DNA of 64,000 nucleotides from Pseudarthrobacter polychromogenes (GTDB taxonomy: Bacteria > Actinomycetota > Actinomycetes > Actinomycetales > Micrococcaceae): assembly GCF_014644495.1 (NCBI RefSeq), contig NZ_BMKU01000011.1, forward strand, positions 1 to 64,000, read 5' to 3'. Each line of letters opens with the position of its first letter. Within the stretch, counting starts at the first letter, position 1. The notes under the pieces are model-generated. The model saw only the letters and a list, made by a program, of their open reading frames with translations. It was not told where the DNA came from and ran no database searches. This document shows, one piece after another, positions 52,396-60,748 of the stretch. The position numbers and the translations under genes are program-made.

Positions 52396-52468
52396 AGGTC
52401 CAGGCCGTCGTTTCCCTCGCGCCCTAGAATCCCATTAAGCCAGTCCAACTATCGGGGACCAGTTCTTG

Positions 52469-52599
52469 ATGTTGCTTTACCCGAAACGCTCTCCCGGTTG
52501 GTGCCGGAAGTACGGCGCCAACTGAGAGAGCGTTTCTGGTTTTGCTGCAGGATCTGAGAGAGCGTTTCTGGTTTTGCTGCAGGATCTGAGAGAGCGTTT
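52469..52599 (-). repeat. 32-bp repeat array, right arm, with orientation switch
   Basis: 52469-52485 completes the interrupted third unit. A fourth, degenerate unit (52486-52517) meets inverted units: two identical 32-bp copies (52522-52553, 52554-52585) carrying CTGAGAGAGCGTTTCTGG and a partial one ending at the stop of the M24 gene. The switch creates a 20-bp stem (52486-52505 with 52514-52533, 17 of 20 pairs). Seen from the M24 gene, the units have the same orientation as the left arm has from its gene. Confidence 0.85.
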
Positions 52600-52602
52600 G
52601 GC

Positions 52603-53721
52603 CTAGAGCTGGAGGGTGGCCGGGCGCTGGAGGCCGTTCACGGTGGTGGAAGGCCAGCGGGGGTCGACGGTGAGGACCTGCAGGCCGGACGCGGTGAGCT
52701 GGACGGTGTCCTCGATCTTGACGCCGGGCCCGGACGGATTCCAGGTGAAGGCCTGGCCCAGGACTACCGTGTCCGTGGCGGCGGCAGTGACGCGGGGATC
52801 CCGGCCCGCGTAGCCGGCCGGCCCGCCCTGGTGGTGCTGCTCCCACTGGTCTGCGCCGAAGCCATGGCGGGCGTACGCAGCCTTGATCTCGGCAAAAATG
52901 CGATCCAACCGGGCGCCCGGGACGGTGGCGTCGAAGATGTCCGCCTCCACCGCGGCAATGCGTGCCTCGGCGTCGCGCTCTTCTGCTGTGCCGGCGTCGA
53001 ACCTTACCCAGCGGGTGATGTTGGCCACCATGCCGTCCCTGCGCGCGCACACCACAGCCATGGCGCGGCGTCCCAGCGGCGAGTGGGTGGCCAGCGGGTG
53101 CCGGAAACTGCTCCGGCTGCTGCCGTTGCACAGCAGGACCAGCGGCTCCGCGCCCGCGGCAACAACCCGCGCAGCGAGGGCGGAGACCAGCTCGAACTCG
53201 GTGGTTTCCGGCCGGGCGGTGGACAGCACGTCCGTCATCAGCGCTGCAACCTCGGCGCTGAGGCTGGCGTACCGCGTGCTCTCGTTGGGGAGCAGCTGCT
53301 GGCGGGCCGCGCGCAGCTCGGCGGCGACGTCCGCTTCGGCCACCGGCACGGCGTTCGTCCCGGGACGTCCGACGGCGGCGGCGGCCTCATGCAGGTTGCC
53401 GTACCAAGGCACAGAGTGCAGGGTGACGCCGGCCGGCAGTTCCTCGGCCTCAATGCGTCCGGCTTCGTTGTTGAACGTGACCAGGTGGTCGCCCCCGCGG
53501 TCCACCAGGACAGCAGCAATGGGGTCGCCGGCCAGGCTGATGTGCACCCGGCTGCCGTCCAGGTACCAGGCCAGGGCGGTGTGGGTGGTCAGCAGCAGGG
53601 ACTCCTGGCCCTTTGCGTCAAGGATGTCCAGCACCCGCTGGCGTTTGATGGCACGGTCCTCCGCGGAGGCGGGGGCCGCCCTGCCCGAAAGCAAGGAAGC
53701 GTCGGCTGTTGTCTGGGTCAT
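52603..53721 (-). CDS. Creatinase-like M24 family protein with degenerate metal site
   Basis: A 372-residue protein with the two-domain creatinase/aminopeptidase P fold: an N-terminal domain to about residue 150 and a pita-bread C-terminal domain. Expected metal ligands are partly lost: the usual GYXXD-TR aspartate reads GMVANITR, and the EP-type glutamate reads AFTWNPSGPG. The HHQGGPAGYAGRD histidine and the IEDT glutamate remain. Creatinase also works without metal, so a C-N hydrolase or lyase role is possible. Its ATG overlaps the upstream gene stop by 4 nt. Confidence 0.85.
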   Translation of the reverse strand: MTQTTADASLLSGRAAPASAEDRAIKRQRVLDILDAKGQESLLLTTHTALAWYLDGSRVHISLAGDPIAAVLVDRGGDHLVTFNNEAGRIEAEELPAGVTLHSVPWYGNLHEAAAAVGRPGTNAVPVAEADVAAELRAARQQLLPNESTRYASLSAEVAALMTDVLSTARPETTEFELVSALAARVVAAGAEPLVLLCNGSSRSSFRHPLATHSPLGRRAMAVVCARRDGMVANITRWVRFDAGTAEERDAEARIAAVEADIFDATVPGARLDRIFAEIKAAYARHGFGADQWEQHHQGGPAGYAGRDPRVTAAATDTVVLGQAFTWNPSGPGVKIEDTVQLTASGLQVLTVDPRWPSTTVNGLQRPATLQL

Positions 53722-55778
53722 GAACGGTTCCCCTGCTGGTTGATGAGTGCTTCGATGTCGGTTGTGCCCAGGATGCCGTCGGCCACAAAAACGGTGATGC
53801 TGCGCTGCACCGGAGCGCCAGGTTCGGCGATGACCGGGCTGTCCCAGGCCAGCGACTGGCCTACTCCCGGGTATCCGTCCACCCGGACGAACCACGGATC
53901 GGTGGAACCTCCGGCGGCGACGAACACAAGGGTGGCGCTGCCGCCGTCGAACGTTCCTGCCCAGGCCAGCCACGGCGTTACTGAACCGTGCACCTCTGGT
54001 TCGCCTGCACCGAGCGGCGTCCACACGGTGGCGTCAGCGCAGGCGGGCAGGCGCCAGAAGAACCCGCCGTAGCCGCCTTCAAACCGGCCGTTGGAACCGG
54101 GGCTGCCCAGGCTGACCGGCCGGTCACCGGCGGGGGAGAGGGCAAAATCCAGGGACAGGCGCCAGGCGGTGGAGCCAACGCCGGACCATTCCCAGGTGCG
54201 GTCCTCGTGAAGGACCGGCACGCCGTCCGGCCCGTTCCAGCTCAGGGTCTCCCGCAGCCGGCCTGCCGCGCCGCCCGTCTGCGCAGCCGTGTCTTCAACC
54301 TGGGTGTCCGCGGGCGTGATGCTGCCGTGGTCCGGGCGCCAGACGTACTGGCCGGCTTCGCGCGTGTAGGTGCGGCCGCCCCAGAAGTTGGTGCCGTCCA
54401 CGTCCTGGAGGGCCACGCCCGCCCCGAGGTGCCACACATGGTCCAGCGGCTGGTGGTCCGTCACAATGGTGCCCGCGAGGGTCCGGACGGGGTGCAGGTA
54501 GGGCCGCGGCGAGGACACTGCACGGATCCGGCTGCCGTCCTGGTACTCCGCAACCGCCTTGCCGTCCAGGGTGAGGGTGCGGACCGGCGCCAGTTTCCGG
54601 GCCCACGGCACTCCGAGTTCCGCGAAGGTGGCCTGGGCTTTGACTGCCCTTGCGATCACGGCCGCGATGTCCTGGACCACCGGATGGGCGTCGTCGCCCT
54701 CGCCCTCCCACGTGATGTGGCCGGGGTCGATAGGTTGCGGTGCGGGCGCTGTCCGGATGGCTTCCAGCACCGTGGTGAAGGCGCCGGTATCCGGCAGGGC
54801 GCACAGCAGCGGTGCCCCGCTGGAGCGGGCATCCAGCAGGTTCTCCAGCAGGTCGGTCCGGCCGAATGTCTCGCGGCGCTCGCCGTCAGGGGTGCTGATG
54901 ACCACCTCGTCCTCGGTGTAGAAGAGCGTGATCTCACCCCGGGTGCCGTGCACCGTCACGGAAGGCCGCTGCTGTTCCGGCGCGCACAGCGTCAGTCCGC
55001 ACAGCAGCGTGGAGCCACCTGTGGTGCGGACGCGGATGATGGAGGTGTCGTCACTTTCGGTGTCATGCGCCCGGTACAGGTCCGTTTCCACTGATTCGAC
55101 GTCGGCCATTGTGTGGGCGCCGGCCAGGTGGAGGCCCGTGGCTACCGCATGGGCAAGGGCGTTGGTTGCCACGCCGTCCACTACGTCGATGCCGTCCAGG
55201 CTGCGCTTTCCGGCCCAGCGTGAGCGCTTGAAGTAGGCCCTGTTCCGCACCCACTGCCCGGTGGCGCTCAGGCCCAGGACGTCGCCGATGCCGCCGGATT
55301 CCACGAGGGTGCGGATGGCCGGCAGCGCGTGCGACCCCAGGCTTTGGAATCCCACCTGGACCAGCCGTCCTGCGGCGTCGGCAGCGGCGAGTACATCCCG
55401 GAACTGGCCGAGCGAGGCCACCGGCGGTTTTTCCACATACACGTCCTTGCCCGCGGCCAGCGCCGCAAGGGCCAGCGGAGCGTGCGTTTGGATGGGCGTG
55501 GCGAGGATGACGACGTCGACGCCCGGGTCCCCTGCCAGCAGCTGGGCAAGGTCGCCGAAGACGGCTACGGATTCTGCCAGGCGTCCCGGAGCCGGGGGAT
55601 TGGGATCCGCGACGGCGACCAGTTCCAGGGTGCCGGCTGCTTCGAGCCTGGCGAGGTTGGCAAGGTGCCGTTCACCGAAGCCGTGCACGCCCACCAGGGC
55701 GATGCGCGGGATGGCTGCCGGGACGGCGCTTCCCCCGGAGTGGCTTTCGCGTTCCGCGGTGGCGGATTGATCAATCAT
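53718..55778 (-). CDS. Fusion of Gfo/Idh oxidoreductase and PmoA/DUF6807-like domain
   Basis: A 686-residue two-part protein. Residues about 22-365 are a Gfo/Idh oxidoreductase with RIALVGVHGFGERHLANL and the catalytic KDVYVEKPPVASLGQF. Residues about 400-686 form a beta-rich domain with DHVWHLGAG, NFWGGRTY and GGYGGFFWRLP, matching the family once called PmoA (methane oxygenase) but now considered a domain of unknown function. The coupling to a hydrolase and M24 gene suggests joint processing of one modified carbohydrate. Its start overlaps the hydrolase stop by one base. Confidence 0.85.
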   Translation of the reverse strand: MIDQSATAERESHSGGSAVPAAIPRIALVGVHGFGERHLANLARLEAAGTLELVAVADPNPPAPGRLAESVAVFGDLAQLLAGDPGVDVVILATPIQTHAPLALAALAAGKDVYVEKPPVASLGQFRDVLAAADAAGRLVQVGFQSLGSHALPAIRTLVESGGIGDVLGLSATGQWVRNRAYFKRSRWAGKRSLDGIDVVDGVATNALAHAVATGLHLAGAHTMADVESVETDLYRAHDTESDDTSIIRVRTTGGSTLLCGLTLCAPEQQRPSVTVHGTRGEITLFYTEDEVVISTPDGERRETFGRTDLLENLLDARSSGAPLLCALPDTGAFTTVLEAIRTAPAPQPIDPGHITWEGEGDDAHPVVQDIAAVIARAVKAQATFAELGVPWARKLAPVRTLTLDGKAVAEYQDGSRIRAVSSPRPYLHPVRTLAGTIVTDHQPLDHVWHLGAGVALQDVDGTNFWGGRTYTREAGQYVWRPDHGSITPADTQVEDTAAQTGGAAGRLRETLSWNGPDGVPVLHEDRTWEWSGVGSTAWRLSLDFALSPAGDRPVSLGSPGSNGRFEGGYGGFFWRLPACADATVWTPLGAGEPEVHGSVTPWLAWAGTFDGGSATLVFVAAGGSTDPWFVRVDGYPGVGQSLAWDSPVIAEPGAPVQRSITVFVADGILGTTDIEALINQQGNRS

Positions 55779-56947
55779 CAGGAGGGTCCTTGGTAGCTGA
55801 GGGGAAGGGTTTGGGGTTCATCGGCGCCGAGCGAGGCGGACAGGAAACCGAGCGCTTCCTGTTGCATGCCGGCGGTAAACACGTGGCCGCCCGGCCAGAA
55901 GCTTCCGGTGTAAGTCGCGGGGCTGTGGAGCGACTCAAGGACCCGGTGGGCGTCACGCATCCCGGCTTCGGGGAAGAGCTGGTCCGCCAGGGCATACTGC
56001 ACCAGCAGCCTGTCCGCTCCGGACCTGGCTGTGAGCTCCGGCCAGTCATCCAGCTTCCAGAGGCCGGGGGTCTGCAGCAGCCACGAGTGGGCGTCCAGGT
56101 AGGAGGGCAGCAGTGACTGGAACGTGGTCATCATGCAGGTCACAACGTAGGTCTTGATGCGGGGACTCAGCGCCGCGAGGGCCAGGGAACGGCCGCCGCC
56201 GCCGGAGAATCCGATGCAGCCCAGCCGGTCCTGGTCCACATCCGGCAGCCCCGCGAGGACCCCCAGTGCGGCCAGGTCGTCGTGGGCCACCATGCCTGCC
56301 AGGCTGGTGCCCAGCAGGCCGGCGGTCTTGGCCACGGTCTCTTCGTGGAAACCTGCGGCGGCGTTGTAGACGTCGGCATCGGAAGGCACGACGCCGTCCT
56401 CCCGCCACTGTGCCTGCCTCGCCTCCAGTGCCGACGCCGTCCGCCAGGGCGGGACGGAAAGGTCGAAGCGGCGGCTGCCCCAGGCGAAGGCGTCATGGGC
56501 CAGGACTGCGAAGCCCCTCCGTGCCACGTCCGTGGCAAGGGCGCGGCCGTCGTAGTGGCCGGCCTGGGCGGCCTCCGCCGACGGATGCTGCTCCGGGAGC
56601 TCCACCAGCCGGTCCGCCCCGCCGAATTTGTTGCCGCCGTGGCAGTGCAGCGCAAGGACACCGGGCAGGGGCCCGGAACTGCCGGCCGGACGGACCAGCC
56701 AGCCGGTAGTCCGGGGGCCGAAGCCCAACTGCCAGCTGAGCTGGGAGGTGGTGACGCCGTCGTGCGTTTCCTCCCACTGGACCGCCACGTCAGGCTGCTG
56801 CTGCGCTCCCGGGACGCCCAGGGCGTCCGCGAGCTCCTGCGCAGCCGGCGTGGCTGCCTGGTGGCGGGGGTGGTGCTGGACGTAGGCAGGCCAGTCCTCG
56901 TAGCCGGCGATGGCGCTGGGCCTGACGGGCACGGTGCTTTCAGTCAC
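55778..56947 (-). CDS. Alpha/beta hydrolase of the dienelactone hydrolase/acetyl esterase type
   Basis: A 389-residue hydrolase with a probable Ser248 (GFSGGGGRS), Asp322 (ADQLFP) and His355 (GGHVF) triad, and the oxyanion region HCHGGNK at 101. It has no signal peptide, so it works on an imported ester or lactone. Acting as an acyl esterase or as the missing aldarolactone hydrolase are both possible. It lies between the binding-protein gene and the fusion oxidoreductase in one minus-strand operon. Confidence 0.87.
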   Translation of the reverse strand: MTESTVPVRPSAIAGYEDWPAYVQHHPRHQAATPAAQELADALGVPGAQQQPDVAVQWEETHDGVTTSQLSWQLGFGPRTTGWLVRPAGSSGPLPGVLALHCHGGNKFGGADRLVELPEQHPSAEAAQAGHYDGRALATDVARRGFAVLAHDAFAWGSRRFDLSVPPWRTASALEARQAQWREDGVVPSDADVYNAAAGFHEETVAKTAGLLGTSLAGMVAHDDLAALGVLAGLPDVDQDRLGCIGFSGGGGRSLALAALSPRIKTYVVTCMMTTFQSLLPSYLDAHSWLLQTPGLWKLDDWPELTARSGADRLLVQYALADQLFPEAGMRDAHRVLESLHSPATYTGSFWPGGHVFTAGMQQEALGFLSASLGADEPQTLPLSYQGPS

Positions 56948-56998
56948 TGGCCTGCCTCCTGTTCGGGATGTTGTTGTGATGGCTTAAGCAGCCGGCGG

Positions 56999-58294
56999 TC
57001 AGCCCAGGTTCGAGTTGACTTCCTGGATGAAGCCCTTGGCCGCGTCCCGTGGTGAGATCTTGCCGAACAGGACATCCGTATTGAACCTGTTCAGGACCTC
57101 CATGGTGGCCGAGGAACCTGCGGGGAACGGCAGCGGCGGCTCGATGTCCATCTCCGCAATGCGGTCCAGGTACTCCGCTTCCTTCTGCTGGGATTCCTTC
57201 AGGAGGGGAGTGATGGCCGCCTTGAGCTCGGTGTTGGCCGGCATGCCGCGGTCACTCTTGATCTTGGTGGCAGCGTCCACGTTGTTCACCAGGTAATTGA
57301 TGAAGAGGGCGGCTTCCTTGGGGTGCGCGGACTTGGAGGAGATGGCGTACTCCATGGAGGAGCGCAGCCACGCGCCGGGCGTCTTGCTTTCGCCCGGCAT
57401 CTTCATCATCACCAGCGGTGAGCCGGAGTAGGAGTTCATCTGGTTGCTCCAGGAGATCTTCATGCCCTGTTTACCCTGGCCCATGAGCGTCATTTCGGGC
57501 TGCGCAGAGCCGTCCTCCACGGTCTGCGAAGCGGACGGGGCGCCGCCGGTGTCCATGAGCTTCTTGTTGAGCTCGAACCACTCGGCGGCAGTGTCCTCGC
57601 TGATGCCCAGCTTCTTGCCGTCGTCGGTGTAGAGCTCCTCGCCGCTCTGGCGTGCCCATACCGCCAGGAAGGAGTCGTTGGACATGGGGGTGGTGCCGAA
57701 GGTTCCCGCCGGGGAGTTCTTGGTGATGTCAGCGGCGATCTGCGCGTAATCGTCCCAGGTCCAGGTTTCGTCGTCCGGAAGCTCAACGCCTGCTGCCTCG
57801 AAGACCTTGGGGTCGATCACCATGGACATGGAGTTCACGCCTGCGGTGAGCGTGTACTGCTTGCCGTCGATCTTGCCCAGGTCCACCGTGCCTTCGGCGA
57901 ACTTGGAGGTGTCGATCTGGTCCTTGACCTCGTCCAGGTCCAGCAGCACGCCCCGGCTGGCGTATTCGCTGGGGTAGGCGCCGCTCATGGCGAAGACGTC
58001 CGGGGTGGTGCCGCCGGCGATCTGGGTGGCCATTTTGTCCCAGTAGGAGCTGAACTCGGTGTTCTCGCCCTGCACCTTGATGGTGGGGTTCGCGGCCTCG
58101 AAGTCCTTGATGACCTCCAGGGTGGTCTTGGCGCGGGAATCGTTGCCCCACCAGGCGAAACGGATGGTGACGGGATCCTCGACCGTCCCGACTTTCCCGG
58201 CCTCTGCGTTGCTGCCGCAACCCGTAAGTACCATGGCGAGGGCAGCTGTTGCGCCCGCAACCCCCATGACTGATTTCCTGAGACGTAACCGCAT
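56999..58294 (-). CDS. ABC transporter sugar-binding lipoprotein 1
   Basis: A 431-residue lipoprotein (lipobox LTGC near residue 26) of solute-binding family 1, with VTIRFAWWGNDSRAK, SSYWDKMATQIAGG, EYASRGVLLDLDE and PDDETWTWDDYAQIA. It is clearly paralogous to the binding protein at 60829. ATG 58294 has AGGA upstream. It is the first gene of the minus-strand operon and divergent from the permease genes; LacI-type operators lie 50-95 bp upstream. Confidence 0.92.
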   Translation of the reverse strand: MRLRLRKSVMGVAGATAALAMVLTGCGSNAEAGKVGTVEDPVTIRFAWWGNDSRAKTTLEVIKDFEAANPTIKVQGENTEFSSYWDKMATQIAGGTTPDVFAMSGAYPSEYASRGVLLDLDEVKDQIDTSKFAEGTVDLGKIDGKQYTLTAGVNSMSMVIDPKVFEAAGVELPDDETWTWDDYAQIAADITKNSPAGTFGTTPMSNDSFLAVWARQSGEELYTDDGKKLGISEDTAAEWFELNKKLMDTGGAPSASQTVEDGSAQPEMTLMGQGKQGMKISWSNQMNSYSGSPLVMMKMPGESKTPGAWLRSSMEYAISSKSAHPKEAALFINYLVNNVDAATKIKSDRGMPANTELKAAITPLLKESQQKEAEYLDRIAEMDIEPPLPFPAGSSATMEVLNRFNTDVLFGKISPRDAAKGFIQEVNSNLG

Positions 58295-58343
58295 TGTCCT
58301 GCCCCTTATATGTTGTGGTTCTATTCGTAGTGACGTGTATAAC

Positions 58344-58357
58344 AGAAAGCGTTTTCT
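58344..58357. promoter_or_regulatory. LacI-type operator d
   Basis: AGAAAGCGTTTTCT, the reverse complement of the operator b/c sequence, 50 bp upstream of the binding-protein 1 start. The match in sequence links this operon to the LacI regulator at 44376. Confidence 0.7.
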
Positions 58358-58388
58358 CAAAAACTAACAAAGGGCTATACAGGAGTCA

Positions 58389-58402
58389 AGAAACCGTTTA
58401 CT
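58389..58402. promoter_or_regulatory. Degenerate LacI-type operator e
   Basis: AGAAACCGTTTACT, 45 bp from operator d toward the permease genes. It has the central CG and about 11 of 14 consensus positions. Confidence 0.4.
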
Positions 58403-58532
58403 TTGGTACGGAGCCGCTTTTTCAATCCGCACCTCCCGCAACGGTGGGAACCCGCCGAGACTCCGGCGGCCACCCCCTCGGCCACGGGAGCGCACCTATC
58501 GCCCAGGCGATACCAAGAACGTGGAGGCCACG

Positions 58533-58640
58533 ATGACCAAAGGAGACCACATGGCCGCTAAGCACATACCCAGGGCGCTGCGCCCGGCTGGAATGCCGGC
58601 AGCAGCGGGCCTGATGATACGAACGGGACGGCAACAGTGA
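58533..58640 (+). CDS. Short leader ORF coupled to the permease gene
   Basis: A 35-codon reading frame (MTKGDHMAAKHIPRALR...) preceded by GGAGG. An internal ATG at 58551 has an even better AAAGGAGACCAC before it and would give 29 residues. Its stop overlaps the permease GTG start as GTGA, while that GTG has only a weak ribosome binding site. The frame therefore may serve to load ribosomes for the permease; whether the peptide has a function is unknown. Confidence 0.45.
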   Translation: MTKGDHMAAKHIPRALRPAGMPAAAGLMIRTGRQQ

Positions 58641-59581
58641 GCGCCATCAGCGAACTCAGCTCCATCACCCGGCGGAAGGGCAAACTCACCGCCGCAGAGA
58701 AGAAGGCCAACGGCCGGGACAACAAGGCAGCGTATATCTTCCTGCTGCCGTGGCTGGTGGGCCTCGTCGCCATCACCTTCGGCCCCATGATCATGTCCTT
58801 GTACCTGTCCTTCACGGACTACAACCTGCTCCAGCCTCCGGAATGGGTAGGGCTGGAGAACTTTACCCGGATGCTCGATGATGCACGCCTGCACAACTCG
58901 CTCGGCGTGACCTTCACCTACGTGTTCGTCGGTGTGCCGCTCCAGCTTGCCGTAGCGCTCCTGATCGCCCTGGTCCTGGACAAGGGCCTGCGCGGCCTGC
59001 CGTTCTACCGCTCGGTGTTTTACCTGCCGTCCCTCCTGGGCGGTTCGGTGGCAGTCGCCATCCTCTGGAAGCAGATCTTCGGCACCACGGGCCTGGTGAA
59101 CCAAGTCCTGGCAATGTTCGGCATCCAGGGTCCGGGATGGATTTCAGACCCCAGCACGGCGCTCGGCTCCATCATCCTGCTCCACGTCTGGACCTTCGGC
59201 GCACCCATGATCATCTTCCTGGCCGGCCTCCGGCAGATCCCGCACATGTACTACGAGGCAGCACGGGTTGACGGGGCCACCACCCTCCAGCAGTTCTGGC
59301 GGATCACCCTGCCGATGCTGAGCCCGATCATCTTCTTCAACCTGGTCCTGCAGATCATCGGATCCTTCCAGTCGTTCACCCAGGCTTTCATCGTCTCGGG
59401 CGGCAACGGCGGCCCCTCGGACTCCACGATGTTCTTCACGCTGTACCTCTACCAAAAGGGCTTCGGTCAGTTCGACATGGGCTACGCGTCCGCCATGGCG
59501 TGGGTCCTGCTGGTGATCATCGGCGTATTCACCGCCATCAACTTCATCGCTTCTAAGTATTGGGTTTTCTATGACGACTAA
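58637..59581 (+). CDS. Carbohydrate ABC transporter permease (MalF-like)
   Basis: A 314-residue permease with six helices and the EAA loop YYEAARVDGATTLQQFWRIT. It starts at a GTG that overlaps the leader frame and ends 11 nt inside the next permease gene. Together with its partner it could receive substrate from either of the two flanking binding proteins. Confidence 0.93.
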   Translation: MSAISELSSITRRKGKLTAAEKKANGRDNKAAYIFLLPWLVGLVAITFGPMIMSLYLSFTDYNLLQPPEWVGLENFTRMLDDARLHNSLGVTFTYVFVGVPLQLAVALLIALVLDKGLRGLPFYRSVFYLPSLLGGSVAVAILWKQIFGTTGLVNQVLAMFGIQGPGWISDPSTALGSIILLHVWTFGAPMIIFLAGLRQIPHMYYEAARVDGATTLQQFWRITLPMLSPIIFFNLVLQIIGSFQSFTQAFIVSGGNGGPSDSTMFFTLYLYQKGFGQFDMGYASAMAWVLLVIIGVFTAINFIASKYWVFYDD

Positions 59582-60512
59582 GCTGGAGACGCTGCCCACC
59601 CCGGACAAGAAGTCCGGAGGCGCCGGCAAGCCTACGAACCACCGCAAGCCCCGCGAGTCCCGCGGCACCCTGGCCTTCAGCCGGGCCCAGCGCGGAAAAT
59701 CCCTGATGAAGCACGGCATCCTCATCCTTGCCGGTGGACTGATGATCTACCCGCTGCTCTGGATGGTTGTTTCATCGCTTCGCCCCAACGAGCTGATCTT
59801 CCGCGAACCGGGGCTCTGGCTCAACAGCCTGGAGATGAGCAACTACACCTCCGGCTGGTCTGCCCTGACCCACCCCTTCGGCCATTACATGATCAACTCG
59901 GCGATTGTGGTCATCGGCTCCATCCTGGGCAACCTGATCTCGTGCTCCATGGCGGCCTACGCCTTCGCACGGCTGCAGTTCACTGCCAAGAAGCTGCTGT
60001 TCGGCATCATGCTGCTGACCATCATGCTGCCGTTCCACGTGGTGATCGTTCCGCAGTACATCCTGTTCTCGCAGATCGGCTGGGTTAATACCTTCTGGCC
60101 GCTGATCGTGCCCAAGCTGCTGGCCACGGAAGCGTTCTTCGTCTTCCTGATGGTGCAGTTCATCCGCGGTATTCCGCGGGAGCTCGATGAGGCTGCAAGG
60201 ATCGACGGCGCAGGCCACCCGCGCATCTTCCTGCGGGTCATCCTGCCGCTGATGGTGCCGGCGCTGGCCACTACCACCATCTTTACGTTCATCTGGACCT
60301 GGAACGACTTCTTCGGCGCCCTGATCTACCTGACGGATCCGGACATGTTCACCGTTCCGGTGGCGTTGAGGGCCTTCGTCGACTCGCAGTCAGCCACGAG
60401 CTGGGGATCGCTGTTCGCGATGTCCATCGTCTCGCTCCTGCCGGTCTTCCTGGTGTTCCTCTTCGGCCAGCGCTTCCTCATCAAGGGAATCGCGACCACC
60501 GGCATCAAGTAG
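59571..60512 (+). CDS. Carbohydrate ABC transporter permease (MalG-like)
   Basis: A 313-residue permease with a 45-residue charged N-terminus, six helices and the EAA loop ELDEAARIDGAGHPRIFLRV. It ends with IKGIATTGIK, typical of MalG-type proteins. No ATPase gene follows. Confidence 0.93.
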   Translation: MTTKLETLPTPDKKSGGAGKPTNHRKPRESRGTLAFSRAQRGKSLMKHGILILAGGLMIYPLLWMVVSSLRPNELIFREPGLWLNSLEMSNYTSGWSALTHPFGHYMINSAIVVIGSILGNLISCSMAAYAFARLQFTAKKLLFGIMLLTIMLPFHVVIVPQYILFSQIGWVNTFWPLIVPKLLATEAFFVFLMVQFIRGIPRELDEAARIDGAGHPRIFLRVILPLMVPALATTTIFTFIWTWNDFFGALIYLTDPDMFTVPVALRAFVDSQSATSWGSLFAMSIVSLLPVFLVFLFGQRFLIKGIATTGIK

Positions 60513-60562
60513 ATCCAGCTCCTGGACTCATGCGCCGCCGGCCAGCAGGCCTGCAGCACCAA

Positions 60563-60595
60563 CCGAACGGCCCGTCCTTGTGGCGGGCCGTTCGG
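60563..60595 (+). terminator. Terminator of the permease genes
   Basis: A perfect 12-bp stem, CCGAACGGCCCG and its complement, 51 nt past the stop of the MalG-like gene. No T-tract. It separates the permeases from binding protein 2. Confidence 0.65.
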
Positions 60596-60711
60596 CCGTC
60601 CAGAAGCGTCCTGTTTGAAGACTGTGCCGCGCCGGAACGTGCCGTCCATGACCGCGCCGGGCTGTAATGTGTCCCGCAGGAATTTGCCGGCCAGAACTGT
60701 TGGCCCAACAT

Positions 60712-60724
60712 CTTGTAATACAAG
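60712..60724. promoter_or_regulatory. CTTGTAATACAAG palindrome before binding protein 2
   Basis: A perfect 13-bp palindrome, followed at 60731 by a related ACTTGTACTATTACA that can pair with it. It differs from the LacI site next to it and resembles GntR-type operators, suggesting a second input. The 60513-60828 gap otherwise contains only the terminator and operator f. Confidence 0.5.
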
Positions 60725-60748
60725 TCACCTACTTGTACTATTACATCT

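Larger units (their letters stand above)
51847..52465 (+). mobile_element. Internally deleted IS3-family (IS150-like) element
   Basis: 619 bp with terminal inverted repeats of about 26 bp that match at 22 positions (left TGAACTGCTCCCCGG, right end reading GAACTGGTCCCCG), flanked by a 3-bp TTG direct repeat (51844-51846 and 52466-52468). Removing the element and one TTG restores a perfect 32-bp repeat unit. It keeps orfA, but the roughly 0.8-0.9 kb orfB integrase is missing apart from short remnants between 52395 and 52440. It cannot move alone but might be mobilised by a related intact copy. Confidence 0.82.

Noticed and set aside
51768..52599. CRISPR array
   Set aside because: The 32-bp units are contiguous without unique spacers, reverse orientation in the middle, and no cas genes are nearby.
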